Below the pieces are notes generated by a model, which did not search any database, was not told the DNA's origin, and saw only the letters and a list, made by a program, of their open reading frames with translations. The translations under genes were made by a program, and so were the position numbers. DNA of 52,839 nt from Alphaproteobacteria bacterium. Its GTDB lineage: Bacteria; Pseudomonadota; Alphaproteobacteria; Puniceispirillales; Puniceispirillaceae. Of this stretch, positions 17,377-25,616 are shown piece by piece (the first letter of the stretch is position 1; each line of letters starts with the position of its first letter). The stretch lies in NCBI GenBank assembly GCA_012269555.1, contig JAAXKA010000057.1, forward strand, positions 37,217-90,055, given 5' to 3'.

Positions 17377-18060
17377 ATGCTAATAACTTGTCATAATTGT
17401 GAAACTATTTTTCAGATTGACAAAAGCAAAATTGCTCAAAAGGGACAGCAGGTAAAGTGTTCTGTGTGCGCGCATGTTTGGACTATTTTTCCAGATAATG
17501 AAGAGGAAACTAACACACCAAAGTTAAATTTAAATAGAAATGAAGACCTTTCTACGGAAGCTAAAACCCAAAAATTACAAGGGCCAAAACACAGACAAGA
17601 TATTCTCGAGAAAAATAAAAAATCAAATTTTTTAGCTTTTTTAATTCGGCTATTTTTAATTTGTATGGTGCTTACTTTAGTCATCTTTGCATTAATAACT
17701 TACCGAGCGACCGTCACAGCATACTACCCAAAATTATCAACGTTTTTTGAGCTAGCAGGGATTAATATTAATTATTCATCAGAAAGCCTTGATATTAAAA
17801 ACTTACAGACAGATTGGAAAGATGATATCTTGCGGGTTAGGGGTGATATTTTTAATAATGGTTCAATGCGAGTTCATACTCTTCCAGTAAAAATAACTGT
17901 GATCGATCCCTCTGGCCTTTTATTGTCAACTCACGAAATATGGCCAGATAGCACCACAATAGATGCGTCTGAATATGTTCCATTTTTTGCACAAATTACG
18001 ATTGACGCAGATGAAAAAGCAGAAATACAAGTCGATTTTTTATCATATAAATCAAAATAA
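17377..18060 (+). CDS. MJ0042-type zinc-ribbon membrane protein
   Basis: A 227-residue protein. The N-terminal MJ0042 zinc finger has four cysteines (CHNC at about residues 5-8 and CSVC at about 28-31, with FQIDKSKIAQKG between). A charged linker follows, then one transmembrane helix at about residues 87-110 (FLIRLFLICMVLTLVIFALI) and a C-terminal DUF3426-like beta domain (LRVRGDIFNNGS, PVKITVIDPSG). It is likely an inner-membrane protein with the zinc ribbon in the cytoplasm. Function is unknown. It is divergent from the DUF218 gene, with 142 bp between. Confidence 0.82.
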   Translation: MLITCHNCETIFQIDKSKIAQKGQQVKCSVCAHVWTIFPDNEEETNTPKLNLNRNEDLSTEAKTQKLQGPKHRQDILEKNKKSNFLAFLIRLFLICMVLTLVIFALITYRATVTAYYPKLSTFFELAGININYSSESLDIKNLQTDWKDDILRVRGDIFNNGSMRVHTLPVKITVIDPSGLLLSTHEIWPDSTTIDASEYVPFFAQITIDADEKAEIQVDFLSYKSK

Positions 18061-18068
18061 TAAAAATT

Positions 18069-19340
18069 TTATACAAAAGGATTAGTATCCATTTTTATAA
18101 GATCCTCAACTGTCCTTCGTTTACGAACTAAATGTGCTTCTCCATTATGGTATAAAACCTCCGATGCCTCAGGCCTTGTATTATAATTTGACATCATAAC
18201 TGCACCATAGGCACCTGCACTTCGCACTGCTAGATAGTCGCCAGCCTTAACAAGGGGCATTAACCTTTCTTTTGCTAGATAATCACCTGTTTCACAAATA
18301 GGGCCAACAATATCTGCAATGTCTTTAAAATCGCCTCGCGGGCGCAGGCTATCAATTTTATGATATGCGTCATATAAGGTGGGTCTTATAAAATCATTCA
18401 TCGCAGCATCAACGATAATAAATCGTTTATCATAACCCTGTTTAACATAAATCACTTTGGTAATAAGATTTCCACTATTAGCAACGATAGATCTCCCTGG
18501 TTCAAATCCTAATCTATACCCCTGATTTGCAAACAAGCGGTTAACTAATGCTCCATAATCAAAAAAATCTGGACTCATATTTGTTTCATAATCAACGCCC
18601 ACTCCTCCACCCAAATCAAGGCAAGGTACATCAAATCCTTTACTACGAAGATGATTTGAAAAGTTAAGCAAAGCTTTATAAGCTTTTTCAAAAGGCGCTA
18701 GTTTTCGAATTTGTGAACCAATATGCACAGCAAGTCCGGCTGGAACTAAATTTGGATGCAAAGTAATTTTTTGATAATAGTTTTCAGCTTGACCATCATT
18801 AATAGAAATTCCAAATTTTGTGCTATTTTGGCCTGTTGAGATTTTAACATGACTTCCTGGGTCAACATCTACATTTACTCTAAGTGCTACTGAGCATTTA
18901 AGATTATTTGAAGACGCAAGGTCCGAAAGTCTTTCTAATTCTGGACCTGACTCTACGTTAATTTGTCCGATTGAGTGTTGCATGGCCAATAGTAACTCTT
19001 CATCAGTTTTTCCAACTCCAGAAAAAATTATATCGCTTGCCTTTATATTTGCGGCCAGCGCTCGTTGCAGCTCACCCCCTGAAACAATATCAGCTCCAGA
19101 GCCGGCTTTGCCTAGTAAGTATAAAATAGCAATTGATGAATTTGCTTTAACAGCAAAATGAATCTTGCAATCAAGCATCGATACAGCTTTTTGAAATGCA
19201 TAAAAATTTTCAAGAATTTTATCACCATCATATACATACAAAGGAGTCATATAAATGTCAGCAAGTTCAGTTAATAAGTCATCTTGCAGACCATTTTGAT
19301 TATTTCTTATCTTATTTATATTAGTATTTGATGAAATCAT
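18069..19340 (-). CDS. lysA: Diaminopimelate decarboxylase
   Basis: A PLP enzyme of about 423 residues that makes lysine from meso-diaminopimelate. The PLP lysine is in HFAVKANSS; other motifs are GADIVSGGEL, FSGVGKTDEE, SKF-like GQNSTKFGIS, LDLGGGVGVDY, GFEPGRSIVAN and GPICETGDYLA. The ATG at 19340 has a good Shine-Dalgarno (GAGGA); the TTG at 19355 overlaps that site and is rejected. It is downstream of lptM and argH in one minus-strand unit. Confidence 0.95.
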   Translation of the reverse strand: MISSNTNINKIRNNQNGLQDDLLTELADIYMTPLYVYDGDKILENFYAFQKAVSMLDCKIHFAVKANSSIAILYLLGKAGSGADIVSGGELQRALAANIKASDIIFSGVGKTDEELLLAMQHSIGQINVESGPELERLSDLASSNNLKCSVALRVNVDVDPGSHVKISTGQNSTKFGISINDGQAENYYQKITLHPNLVPAGLAVHIGSQIRKLAPFEKAYKALLNFSNHLRSKGFDVPCLDLGGGVGVDYETNMSPDFFDYGALVNRLFANQGYRLGFEPGRSIVANSGNLITKVIYVKQGYDKRFIIVDAAMNDFIRPTLYDAYHKIDSLRPRGDFKDIADIVGPICETGDYLAKERLMPLVKAGDYLAVRSAGAYGAVMMSNYNTRPEASEVLYHNGEAHLVRKRRTVEDLIKMDTNPFV

Positions 19341-19367
19341 AAAACTTATCCTCAAGTTAGTATTAAT

Positions 19368-19487
19368 TTAACCTGTAGATTTAACTTGTGAAATCTCAGA
19401 TGGGCGTTGAGGTATACCTCTCTTACCGCAGGATGTTTGAACTATGAAAATACTGCATATTAAAAACAAGAATATAATATTTCTCAT
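19368..19487 (-). CDS. lptM: LptM-like small lipoprotein (LPS translocon factor)
   Basis: A 39-residue reading frame in the gap between argH and lysA. It has a short basic start (MRN), a hydrophobic signal segment (IIFLFLICSIFIV), a lipobox ending TSC, and then GKRGIPQRPSE after the cysteine. The C-G-x-x-G-x-P pattern after the lipidated cysteine is typical of LptM/YifL, a small outer-membrane lipoprotein that helps oxidative maturation of the LPS transporter LptD in E. coli. An argH-lptM-lysA order is seen in other alphaproteobacteria. It begins 9 bp after the argH stop. The lipobox (Q-T-S-C) is not ideal. Assignment rests on pattern and position. Confidence 0.75.
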   Translation of the reverse strand: MRNIIFLFLICSIFIVQTSCGKRGIPQRPSEISQVKSTG

Positions 19488-19496
19488 TACGTAATC

Positions 19497-20912
19497 CTAA
19501 TTTTCTTTGTCATCTAGATCAAATCGCACAGCTGCTTCTTTTAATCGCTCTTTTACCTGAGCTGAAGCGGTTCCGCCAAAGCTAGAACGAGCATTGCAGG
19601 CATTATCAATTTTAAGTATGTTATAGACAGATTGATCAAGTTTTGGTTCAATTTTTTGAATATCTGCAAGATTTAAGTCCTCAAGCGCACTCTTATTTTC
19701 ATCTGCTAACGCAACGATTTTACCACTTATATGATGCGCATCACGAAAAGTTTTTCCTAATTTAACAACTAGAAAGTCTGCCAGATCTGTAGCAGTTGGA
19801 TGGCCCCTTTGAAGCGCATTACGCATAGCAGTAGCATTAATATGCATGTCTTCAATCATCCCAGTCATTGCAGCAATACTAATAAACAAAGTTTTTTGTG
19901 TATCAAACAGAGGCTCCTTATCTTCTTGTAAGTCTTTGCCATAAGCAAGCGGCAGACCTTTTAAGATAGTTGCCAGTGATGTAAAATGCCCCATTATCCT
20001 GCCTGGTTTTGCTCGTACTAACTCTGCAGCATCAGGATTTTTCTTTTGTGGCATTATTGAAGATCCAGTGGTGAAATTATCAGACAATTGAATAAAATTA
20101 AATCTATCGGTAGACCAAATTACAATCTCTTCAGCTAGTCTTGATAGGTGAATAGCACAAATGGTGGCTGCACTTGCGAACTCTAAAGCAAAATCACGAG
20201 ACGAAACAGCATCAAGTGCGTTTGGCATAGGCCTATCAAAACCTAGTAATTTCGCTGTTAGGTGTCTATCAATTGGAAAAGAGGTGCCAGCAAGTGCAGC
20301 AGCTCCAAGGGGAGATTCATTAATTCGCTTTCTACAGTCTTGGAATCTTTCCCGATCTCTTCCTACCATTTCAATATATGCAGCAAGATGAAATCCAAAA
20401 CTTATAGGTTGAGCAGTTTGAAGGTGAGTATATCCTGGCATAAGAGTTAGCGTATTTTTCTCAGCTTTTTTCCACAATTCTTTCTGAAGTTTTTTTAATA
20501 AAAAATCTAATTGGTCAATTTGATTTCTTAAATATAGTCTAATGTCAGTAGCTATCTGATCATTTCTGGAACGTGCAGTATGTAAGCGTTTTGCTGGTTC
20601 ACCAATTAACTCACTAAGTCTCGTTTCAATATTCATGTGGATATCCTCGAGCTCAACGCTAAAGGAAAAATGACCTGCTGCAATTTCCTCATGAATTTTT
20701 TCTAGGCCTTGTTTTATGGCTTTGAAATCTTCAGGGGTAATAATTTTTTGTGTGGCCAGCATTTTTGCATGTGCCTTTGATCCCTCTATATCTTCTGAAT
20801 ACAGAATTTTATCAAAAGAAATCGACGAATTTATTTCTTGCATCAAATCAGATGGGCCAGTTTTAAATCTACCACCCCATATGGATGATTTTTGTTTATT
20901 TTTTTTCGACAT
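19497..20912 (-). CDS. argH: Argininosuccinate lyase
   Basis: A 471-residue enzyme of the last arginine step that releases fumarate from argininosuccinate. It is a member of the fumarase/aspartase superfamily, with WGGRF near the start, the ARSRNDQIATD motif, TPGYTHLQ-type MPGYTHLQTAQP, and the superfamily signature GSSIMPQKKNP with the catalytic serine. Length is normal. It is divergent from the TlpA gene with about 40 bp between, so their promoters must be close or shared. Confidence 0.97.
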   Translation of the reverse strand: MSKKNKQKSSIWGGRFKTGPSDLMQEINSSISFDKILYSEDIEGSKAHAKMLATQKIITPEDFKAIKQGLEKIHEEIAAGHFSFSVELEDIHMNIETRLSELIGEPAKRLHTARSRNDQIATDIRLYLRNQIDQLDFLLKKLQKELWKKAEKNTLTLMPGYTHLQTAQPISFGFHLAAYIEMVGRDRERFQDCRKRINESPLGAAALAGTSFPIDRHLTAKLLGFDRPMPNALDAVSSRDFALEFASAATICAIHLSRLAEEIVIWSTDRFNFIQLSDNFTTGSSIMPQKKNPDAAELVRAKPGRIMGHFTSLATILKGLPLAYGKDLQEDKEPLFDTQKTLFISIAAMTGMIEDMHINATAMRNALQRGHPTATDLADFLVVKLGKTFRDAHHISGKIVALADENKSALEDLNLADIQKIEPKLDQSVYNILKIDNACNARSSFGGTASAQVKERLKEAAVRFDLDDKEN

Positions 20913-20952
20913 GCACTATTATCTTTCTTTTTGCGCGTGTTATAAAATAGAA

Positions 20953-21519
20953 ATGAAAAATTATCAGCCTAAAATTTATAAAAGTAGAAGAAGGTTTCTA
21001 AATCAAACAGCATACATTGCATCTTTGTTTGCGTCTCCATTTATAATTTCATCTGCGCATTCTGAATTGAACTGGAAGAAAGTTGTTGAACCTTTCCCAG
21101 ATGCATCGATACATTATGAGGATGACATAGAATTACATTTGAAACAATTCCTTGGAAATCCCCTTTTGATTAATTTTTGGGCCACTTGGTGCGCTCCTTG
21201 TATCATCGAACTTCCGCATCTTGACAAGGCGGTAAAGCATTTAAAGAAAAATAAAATTGAAATATTGCTCGTATCAACAGATAGAAATCCAAAAAGTCAT
21301 GTCAGCGTATTTTTAGATAACCAAAAAATCTATAATTTATTGAGAGGTTTTGATCCTCAAGCCATCTGGGCAAGAAAATTAAAAGTATCCGCATTACCAG
21401 TCACATTTTTAATCAATTCAAATCAGACAAAGGGATTGTTCCACATTGGAGCAGTGGACTGGTCAAAGCCTGAGATTATTAATGAGATTAATTCTAAAGT
21501 AGCGTTACTAGACTTATGA
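20953..21519 (+). CDS. TlpA-family thioredoxin-like protein with Tat-type signal
   Basis: About 188 residues. The open frame extends further upstream across argH, but that part is antisense to a real gene, so I start at the ATG at 20953. The N-terminus holds SRRRFLN, a close match to the Tat consensus (S/T)RRxFLK, followed by a hydrophobic stretch (TAYIASLFASPFIISSA). The thioredoxin-fold domain has the redox site NFWATWCAPCIIELP (Cys-Ala-Pro-Cys) and the cis-proline region SALPVTFLIN. Expected role: periplasmic disulfide reductase or isomerase, for cytochrome c maturation or envelope proteins. A Tat route for a TlpA protein would be unusual. It is divergent from argH-lptM-lysA. Confidence 0.88.
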   Translation: MKNYQPKIYKSRRRFLNQTAYIASLFASPFIISSAHSELNWKKVVEPFPDASIHYEDDIELHLKQFLGNPLLINFWATWCAPCIIELPHLDKAVKHLKKNKIEILLVSTDRNPKSHVSVFLDNQKIYNLLRGFDPQAIWARKLKVSALPVTFLINSNQTKGLFHIGAVDWSKPEIINEINSKVALLDL

Positions 21520-21593
21520 TATTTCAACTCTCAAAGCCATCAACAAATTTTTATTATTCAGCGGTAAACTTATGATGAGTAGCTTTCTATGTC

Positions 21594-22526
21594 TTATGAC
21601 AATTTACTATCTAATTCAGGTATTGCTTCGAACAGGTCAGCGACTAGACCATAATCAGCAACTTGGAAAATAGGGGCTTCTTCATCTTTATTAATAGCCA
21701 CAATCACTTTACTATCTTTCATGCCTGCTAAATGTTGAATGGCACCTGAAATACCTACCGCCATATAAAGTTCTGGCGCTACAACTTTTCCTGTCTGACC
21801 TACCTGATAGTCGTTTGGGGCAAACCCGGCATCCACAGCTGCTCGTGACGCACCAACAGCAGCGCCCAGCTTATCAGCTACGTTTTCTAACATAGCAAAA
21901 TTGGACTTATCTTGCATTCCTCTCCCGCCAGAAATAACAATTCCGGCTGAAGTTAGTTCTGGTCTTTCAGAGCCAGACTGTTCAGATGACACAAATTCAG
22001 ACAAACCTATACTTCCTGTTCCCTCAACACTAATTATTTCAGCAGCCCCACCAGATTTTTCTGCTGCCTCAAAAGCAGTTGACCGAACAGTAATTAATTT
22101 GATTGGGTCAGATGATCTTACGGTTGCGAGAGCATTTCCAGCGTAGATGGGACGTTTAAAGGTGTCAGAAGAAATTACTTCTATAATATCAGATATTTGC
22201 ATAACGTCTAAAAGAGCAGCAGTGCGCGGCATAATATTTTTACCAAAGGTTGTTGCGGGTGTAAAAATATGTGAATAATTCTTAGCGATTTGTTGTATCA
22301 ATGGAGCTATGTTTTCAGCCAAATTATGAGCATATTCAGCGCCATCAGCCACGACAATTTTTGAAATAAACTCTATTTTTGAAGCTGCTGCAGAAATTTG
22401 TTTTACATCTTCTCCAACGACCAGTGCTTCAATTGGCTTTTCTAACTTTAAAGCTGCTGTTATGGCATTAAACGTAGCTGGTAAAATGTTTTCATTGTCA
22501 TGTTCTATGATAACTAAGATTGTCAT
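21594..22526 (-). CDS. etfA: Electron transfer flavoprotein alpha subunit
   Basis: A 310-residue FAD-binding subunit of ETF, which carries electrons from acyl-CoA and other dehydrogenases to ETF-ubiquinone oxidoreductase. The C-terminal FAD domain is complete: VISGGRGMQ, VGASRAAVDAGF, QVGQTGKVVAPELY, GISGAIQHLAGMKDS and INKDEEAPIFQVADYG. Its ATG shares one base with the etfB stop (TAATG), so translation is coupled. Confidence 0.97.
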   Translation of the reverse strand: MTILVIIEHDNENILPATFNAITAALKLEKPIEALVVGEDVKQISAAASKIEFISKIVVADGAEYAHNLAENIAPLIQQIAKNYSHIFTPATTFGKNIMPRTAALLDVMQISDIIEVISSDTFKRPIYAGNALATVRSSDPIKLITVRSTAFEAAEKSGGAAEIISVEGTGSIGLSEFVSSEQSGSERPELTSAGIVISGGRGMQDKSNFAMLENVADKLGAAVGASRAAVDAGFAPNDYQVGQTGKVVAPELYMAVGISGAIQHLAGMKDSKVIVAINKDEEAPIFQVADYGLVADLFEAIPELDSKLS

Positions 22527-23275
22527 TATATCACCTTTGCTTCTGCTTGGAGTTTTTCAACGAGTTCTCCTACTGAGTTAACCTTAATTCCAGCCTCTCT
22601 TGTAGATGGTTCTTCTACCTTTATTACGGTTAAGCGAGGTTTTACGTCAACATTAAGCTCTTCCGTAGTCAAAGTATCAATTGGTTTCTTTTTTGCTTTC
22701 ATTATATTCGGAAGGGATGCATATCTTGGCTCATTTAAACGTAAATCTACCGTAATAACTGCAGGTAATTTTACATTAATCGTTTCAAGTCCCCCATCAA
22801 TTTCACGAACAACTTTTGCGTTATCTTTATTCAAGGAAACAGATGATGCAAAAGTAGCTTGTGACCATCCAAGAATGGCGGCAGTCATTTGACCAGTTTG
22901 GTTGTTGTCATCGTCAATTGCCTGTTTTCCACACATAATTAATCCAGGCTTTTCTTTCTCAGCTACACTTGCAAGTAATTTTGCTACACTTAGAGGCTCT
23001 GTCTCATGAGGAGCATCGATATAAATGCCTCTGTCTGCGCCCATTGCAAGACCTGTTCTTATGGTTTCCTGTGATTGAATGGGGCCAATTGAGACAATTA
23101 CGATTTCATCGGCGTCGCCTGCTTCTTTTATACGCAGAGCCTGTTCTACGGCAATTTCATCAAAGGGGTTCATTGCCATTTTGACATTATCCAGCTCAAC
23201 ACCAGTTTGATCCTGTTTTACTCTTACTTTGACGTTGTAATCAATTACCCGTTTGACAGGCACCAAAATTTTCAT
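22526..23275 (-). CDS. etfB: Electron transfer flavoprotein beta subunit
   Basis: A 249-residue AMP-binding partner of EtfA. It starts [19 protein letters not shown] and contains [39 protein letters not shown] and the C-terminal recognition-loop area [20 protein letters not shown]. Length is normal. It precedes etfA with a one-base overlap and follows the PduO-type gene. Confidence 0.97.
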   Translation of the reverse strand: MKILVPVKRVIDYNVKVRVKQDQTGVELDNVKMAMNPFDEIAVEQALRIKEAGDADEIVIVSIGPIQSQETIRTGLAMGADRGIYIDAPHETEPLSVAKLLASVAEKEKPGLIMCGKQAIDDDNNQTGQMTAAILGWSQATFASSVSLNKDNAKVVREIDGGLETINVKLPAVITVDLRLNEPRYASLPNIMKAKKKPIDTLTTEELNVDVKPRLTVIKVEEPSTREAGIKVNSVGELVEKLQAEAKVI

Positions 23276-23356
23276 TTTTTTATCCTTTTTATTTTTTGGA
23301 ATTCTTTTTTTGTTAAATGAGATTTACTAATTTTTCATAGAGTTTCAACAAGGTTT

Positions 23357-23932
23357 TTATTTTTGTTTACCGGTTTGCGCGCCAGGCACCCACAAAACAT
23401 CATTTTTGCCATTTTGATTAGCAACTCTAGCTAATACAAATAAATGATCTGATAGCCGATTAATAAAATGCATAGCAAATTTATTAATTGGCTCTTCAGC
23501 AGAAAGTGCAGCAATCTCCCTTTCTGCCCTTCTTGCAACTGTACGTGCGAAGTGCAACCAGCTTGAGAGAGAACTGCCCCCAGGCAAAATAAACGAAGAC
23601 AAGTCTGACAAATTTTCATTTAACGCATCTATCTCATGTTCTATTCTTTTCACTTGTTTTTCTGTTATTCTTAAGCATGGAACATTATCATGCATCTCAG
23701 GTGTCGCCAAATCTGCGCCCAGATCAAATAAGTCATTTTGTATTCTAGCAAGCATATCATCAATATCAGTATTATCTGCAAAATTACGTGCTATGCCTAT
23801 AACAGAATTTAGTTCATCTACCTCACCAAAAGCCACTGGACGCTTGGCATGTTTTGCAACACGTTGGCCGTTTACAAGCACCGTTTGTCCATCGTCACCA
23901 GTTCGAGTATATATTTTGTTCAGTTTTACCAA
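23357..23932 (-). CDS. pduO: ATP:cob(I)alamin adenosyltransferase, PduO type
   Basis: A 191-residue enzyme that transfers the adenosyl group from ATP to cob(I)alamin, yielding coenzyme B12. PduO-type signatures are present: IYTRTGDDGQT at the N-terminal ATP site, VDELNSVIG, FILPGGS, HFARTVARRAER and NRLSDHLFVLAR. It ties in with cobS/cobT at the far end of the window. It lies between the HIG1-like gene and etfB on the same strand, a grouping known in alphaproteobacteria. Confidence 0.93.
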   Translation of the reverse strand: MVKLNKIYTRTGDDGQTVLVNGQRVAKHAKRPVAFGEVDELNSVIGIARNFADNTDIDDMLARIQNDLFDLGADLATPEMHDNVPCLRITEKQVKRIEHEIDALNENLSDLSSFILPGGSSLSSWLHFARTVARRAEREIAALSAEEPINKFAMHFINRLSDHLFVLARVANQNGKNDVLWVPGAQTGKQK

Positions 23933-23952
23933 CTTAAATACCTTTTTAATAA

Positions 23953-24144
23953 TTAGTCACGAATTAATAATAAGCCCAAAAAAATAAATAAGGCGGCAGC
24001 CTGAAAAACAATTCTATACCGCATTATTTTATTGGAATTTTTCTTATTATATTCCCCGCCCCTTGCCATTGTAATTACGCCCCATAATAAAATACCGGCC
24101 ACAGAAAGCATAGCAAGAGCAATTAAAACCATTTTCCAGCCCAT
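23953..24144 (-). CDS. HIG1-like two-helix membrane protein
   Basis: A 63-residue protein with two transmembrane segments (about residues 5-26, LIALAMLSVAGILLWGVIT, and 45-61, FQAAALFIFLGLLLI). They are joined by a polar loop with KIMRYRIVFQ, which carries the RXRX3Q core of the HIG1 motif. HIG1-domain proteins act with respiratory-chain complexes in mitochondria and in some bacteria; the bacterial short form (twin transmembrane protein) is poorly studied. It sits between folD and pduO with short gaps. The family call is pattern-based. Confidence 0.75.
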   Translation of the reverse strand: MGWKMVLIALAMLSVAGILLWGVITMARGGEYNKKNSNKIMRYRIVFQAAALFIFLGLLLIRD

Positions 24145-24188
24145 AATTTACCTCTACATTAAAAATAATTTCCATATACAAAGATGGA

Positions 24189-25091
24189 TTATTTGAGTCT
24201 GATCTCAACCCCTTTGCGCTTTGCTGTGGCCATGACTGTATTTCTGAGTAGGCAGCTAATGGTCATTGGACCCACTCCACCCGGAACAGGTGTAATAAAA
24301 CTAGCTTTCTCGCTAACTTGTGAAAAATCTACATCCCCTACAATTCGATATTTCCTAGTTTCTTTTTCTTGGGTTTCTATTCTATTGATTCCCACATCAA
24401 TGACGCAGGCACCTGGTTTTATCCAGTTTGATTTTACAATTTCAGCACGCCCAACAGCTGCAATCAATATATCAGCCTTTGATGTAATTTCAGTGATATT
24501 TTTTGTTTTAGAGTGGACAATTGTAACTGAAGCATTTTCGGCTAGTAATAATTGAGCTAAAGGTTTCCCGACAATATTTGACCGACCAACAATTACAGCA
24601 TGCAATCCAGATAAATCTCCAATTGTGTTTTGCAGTAGCAATAAGCATCCAAGGGGAGTGCATGGAACCAATCCTTTCTGACCAATTGCAAGCTTTCCTG
24701 CATTAATGACATGAAAACCATCAACATCTTTTTCAGGATTGATATTCTGAATTACTGAGTTCTCATTTATGTGCTTTGGTAATGGAAGTTGTACTAATAT
24801 TCCATCAATTTGATCATCTTTATTTAGTGTATCAATTAGAGACAATAGAGTTTTTTCACTTGTTTCTGCTGAAAGTTGATGTTCAATTGAAACCATGCCT
24901 GCATCTTTTGTCTGTTTCACTTTATTTCTAACATACACATGGCTTGCAGCATCTTCTCCAACAAGGATAACGGCTAATGCTGGTGGCCTTCCTATTTTTT
25001 CAACGATTAATTTCACATTAGGAAGGAGAGATTGGTTTGTTCGACTGGAAAATTCCTTACCATCTATAATAGTAGCTTTTTTTAAACCCAT
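24189..25091 (-). CDS. folD: Bifunctional methylenetetrahydrofolate dehydrogenase/cyclohydrolase
   Basis: A 300-residue enzyme that interconverts methylene-, methenyl- and formyl-tetrahydrofolate with NADP. Motifs are the catalytic lysine region YVRNKVKQTKD, VQLPLPKHIN, PEKDVDGFHV, and the cofactor site VGRSNIVGKPLAQLL with SVTIVHSKT, ending GGVGPMT. Length is normal. It is the first gene after yggT on this strand; the DUF167 gene often found between the two is not here. Confidence 0.97.
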   Translation of the reverse strand: MGLKKATIIDGKEFSSRTNQSLLPNVKLIVEKIGRPPALAVILVGEDAASHVYVRNKVKQTKDAGMVSIEHQLSAETSEKTLLSLIDTLNKDDQIDGILVQLPLPKHINENSVIQNINPEKDVDGFHVINAGKLAIGQKGLVPCTPLGCLLLLQNTIGDLSGLHAVIVGRSNIVGKPLAQLLLAENASVTIVHSKTKNITEITSKADILIAAVGRAEIVKSNWIKPGACVIDVGINRIETQEKETRKYRIVGDVDFSQVSEKASFITPVPGGVGPMTISCLLRNTVMATAKRKGVEIRLK

Positions 25092-25188
25092 AATTCACCC
25101 GCTTATTTTTAGTATATGAATACCAATGTTAACGAATCAATGATTAATCTCGTTAAACTAAAAACACAAGTTCGGGAAAAAACTTTTG

Positions 25189-25467
25189 CTATAAAAGCAA
25201 TTCAAATAATAAATTTCGGGCAAACTGAATAGCAAGCAGCAAAATCACAGGGCTTATATCCAAGCCCCCAAAATTTGGAACAACAGAACGTATCCAATCT
25301 AGTAGAGGGTCATGTAATCTTGATAGCCCCGTATACAAGGAGCGCACAACTGGTTGCCATGGATTAATTATATTGAAGGCTACCAGCCAGCTTAATACAA
25401 CATACGCAATAAGTGTGAAGCAGTATAAATCTACAATGCTATTAATTAAATTAAGAATTGAATTCAT
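25189..25467 (-). CDS. YggT family membrane protein
   Basis: A 92-residue protein with two hydrophobic segments (about residues 11-32 and 71-90) and the family core PVVRSLYTGLSRLHDPLLDWIR followed by PNFGGLDISPVILL (given in part). YggT proteins are inner-membrane proteins linked to osmotic or ion tolerance and, in other lineages, to cell division. Function here is unknown. It lies upstream of folD with a 97-bp gap. Confidence 0.85.
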   Translation of the reverse strand: MNSILNLINSIVDLYCFTLIAYVVLSWLVAFNIINPWQPVVRSLYTGLSRLHDPLLDWIRSVVPNFGGLDISPVILLLAIQFARNLLFELLL

Positions 25468-25616
25468 AAGGTTTTATAATTCTTTCACGATGCTATGTTT
25501 ACAGTTATTATCGAAAATATGCTTTACAAGATACTATCATATACAAACCCAATTAAGGACCCGGAAGATATGGGAATAAAAATGAGTTATGTCAATCAAT
25601 GATTTTAGATAATTAG

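Noticed and set aside
20716-20952. Extension of the TlpA reading frame by 79 codons
   Set aside because: It runs antisense through the 5' part of argH, has no Shine-Dalgarno, and lies ahead of a natural signal peptide start at 20953.
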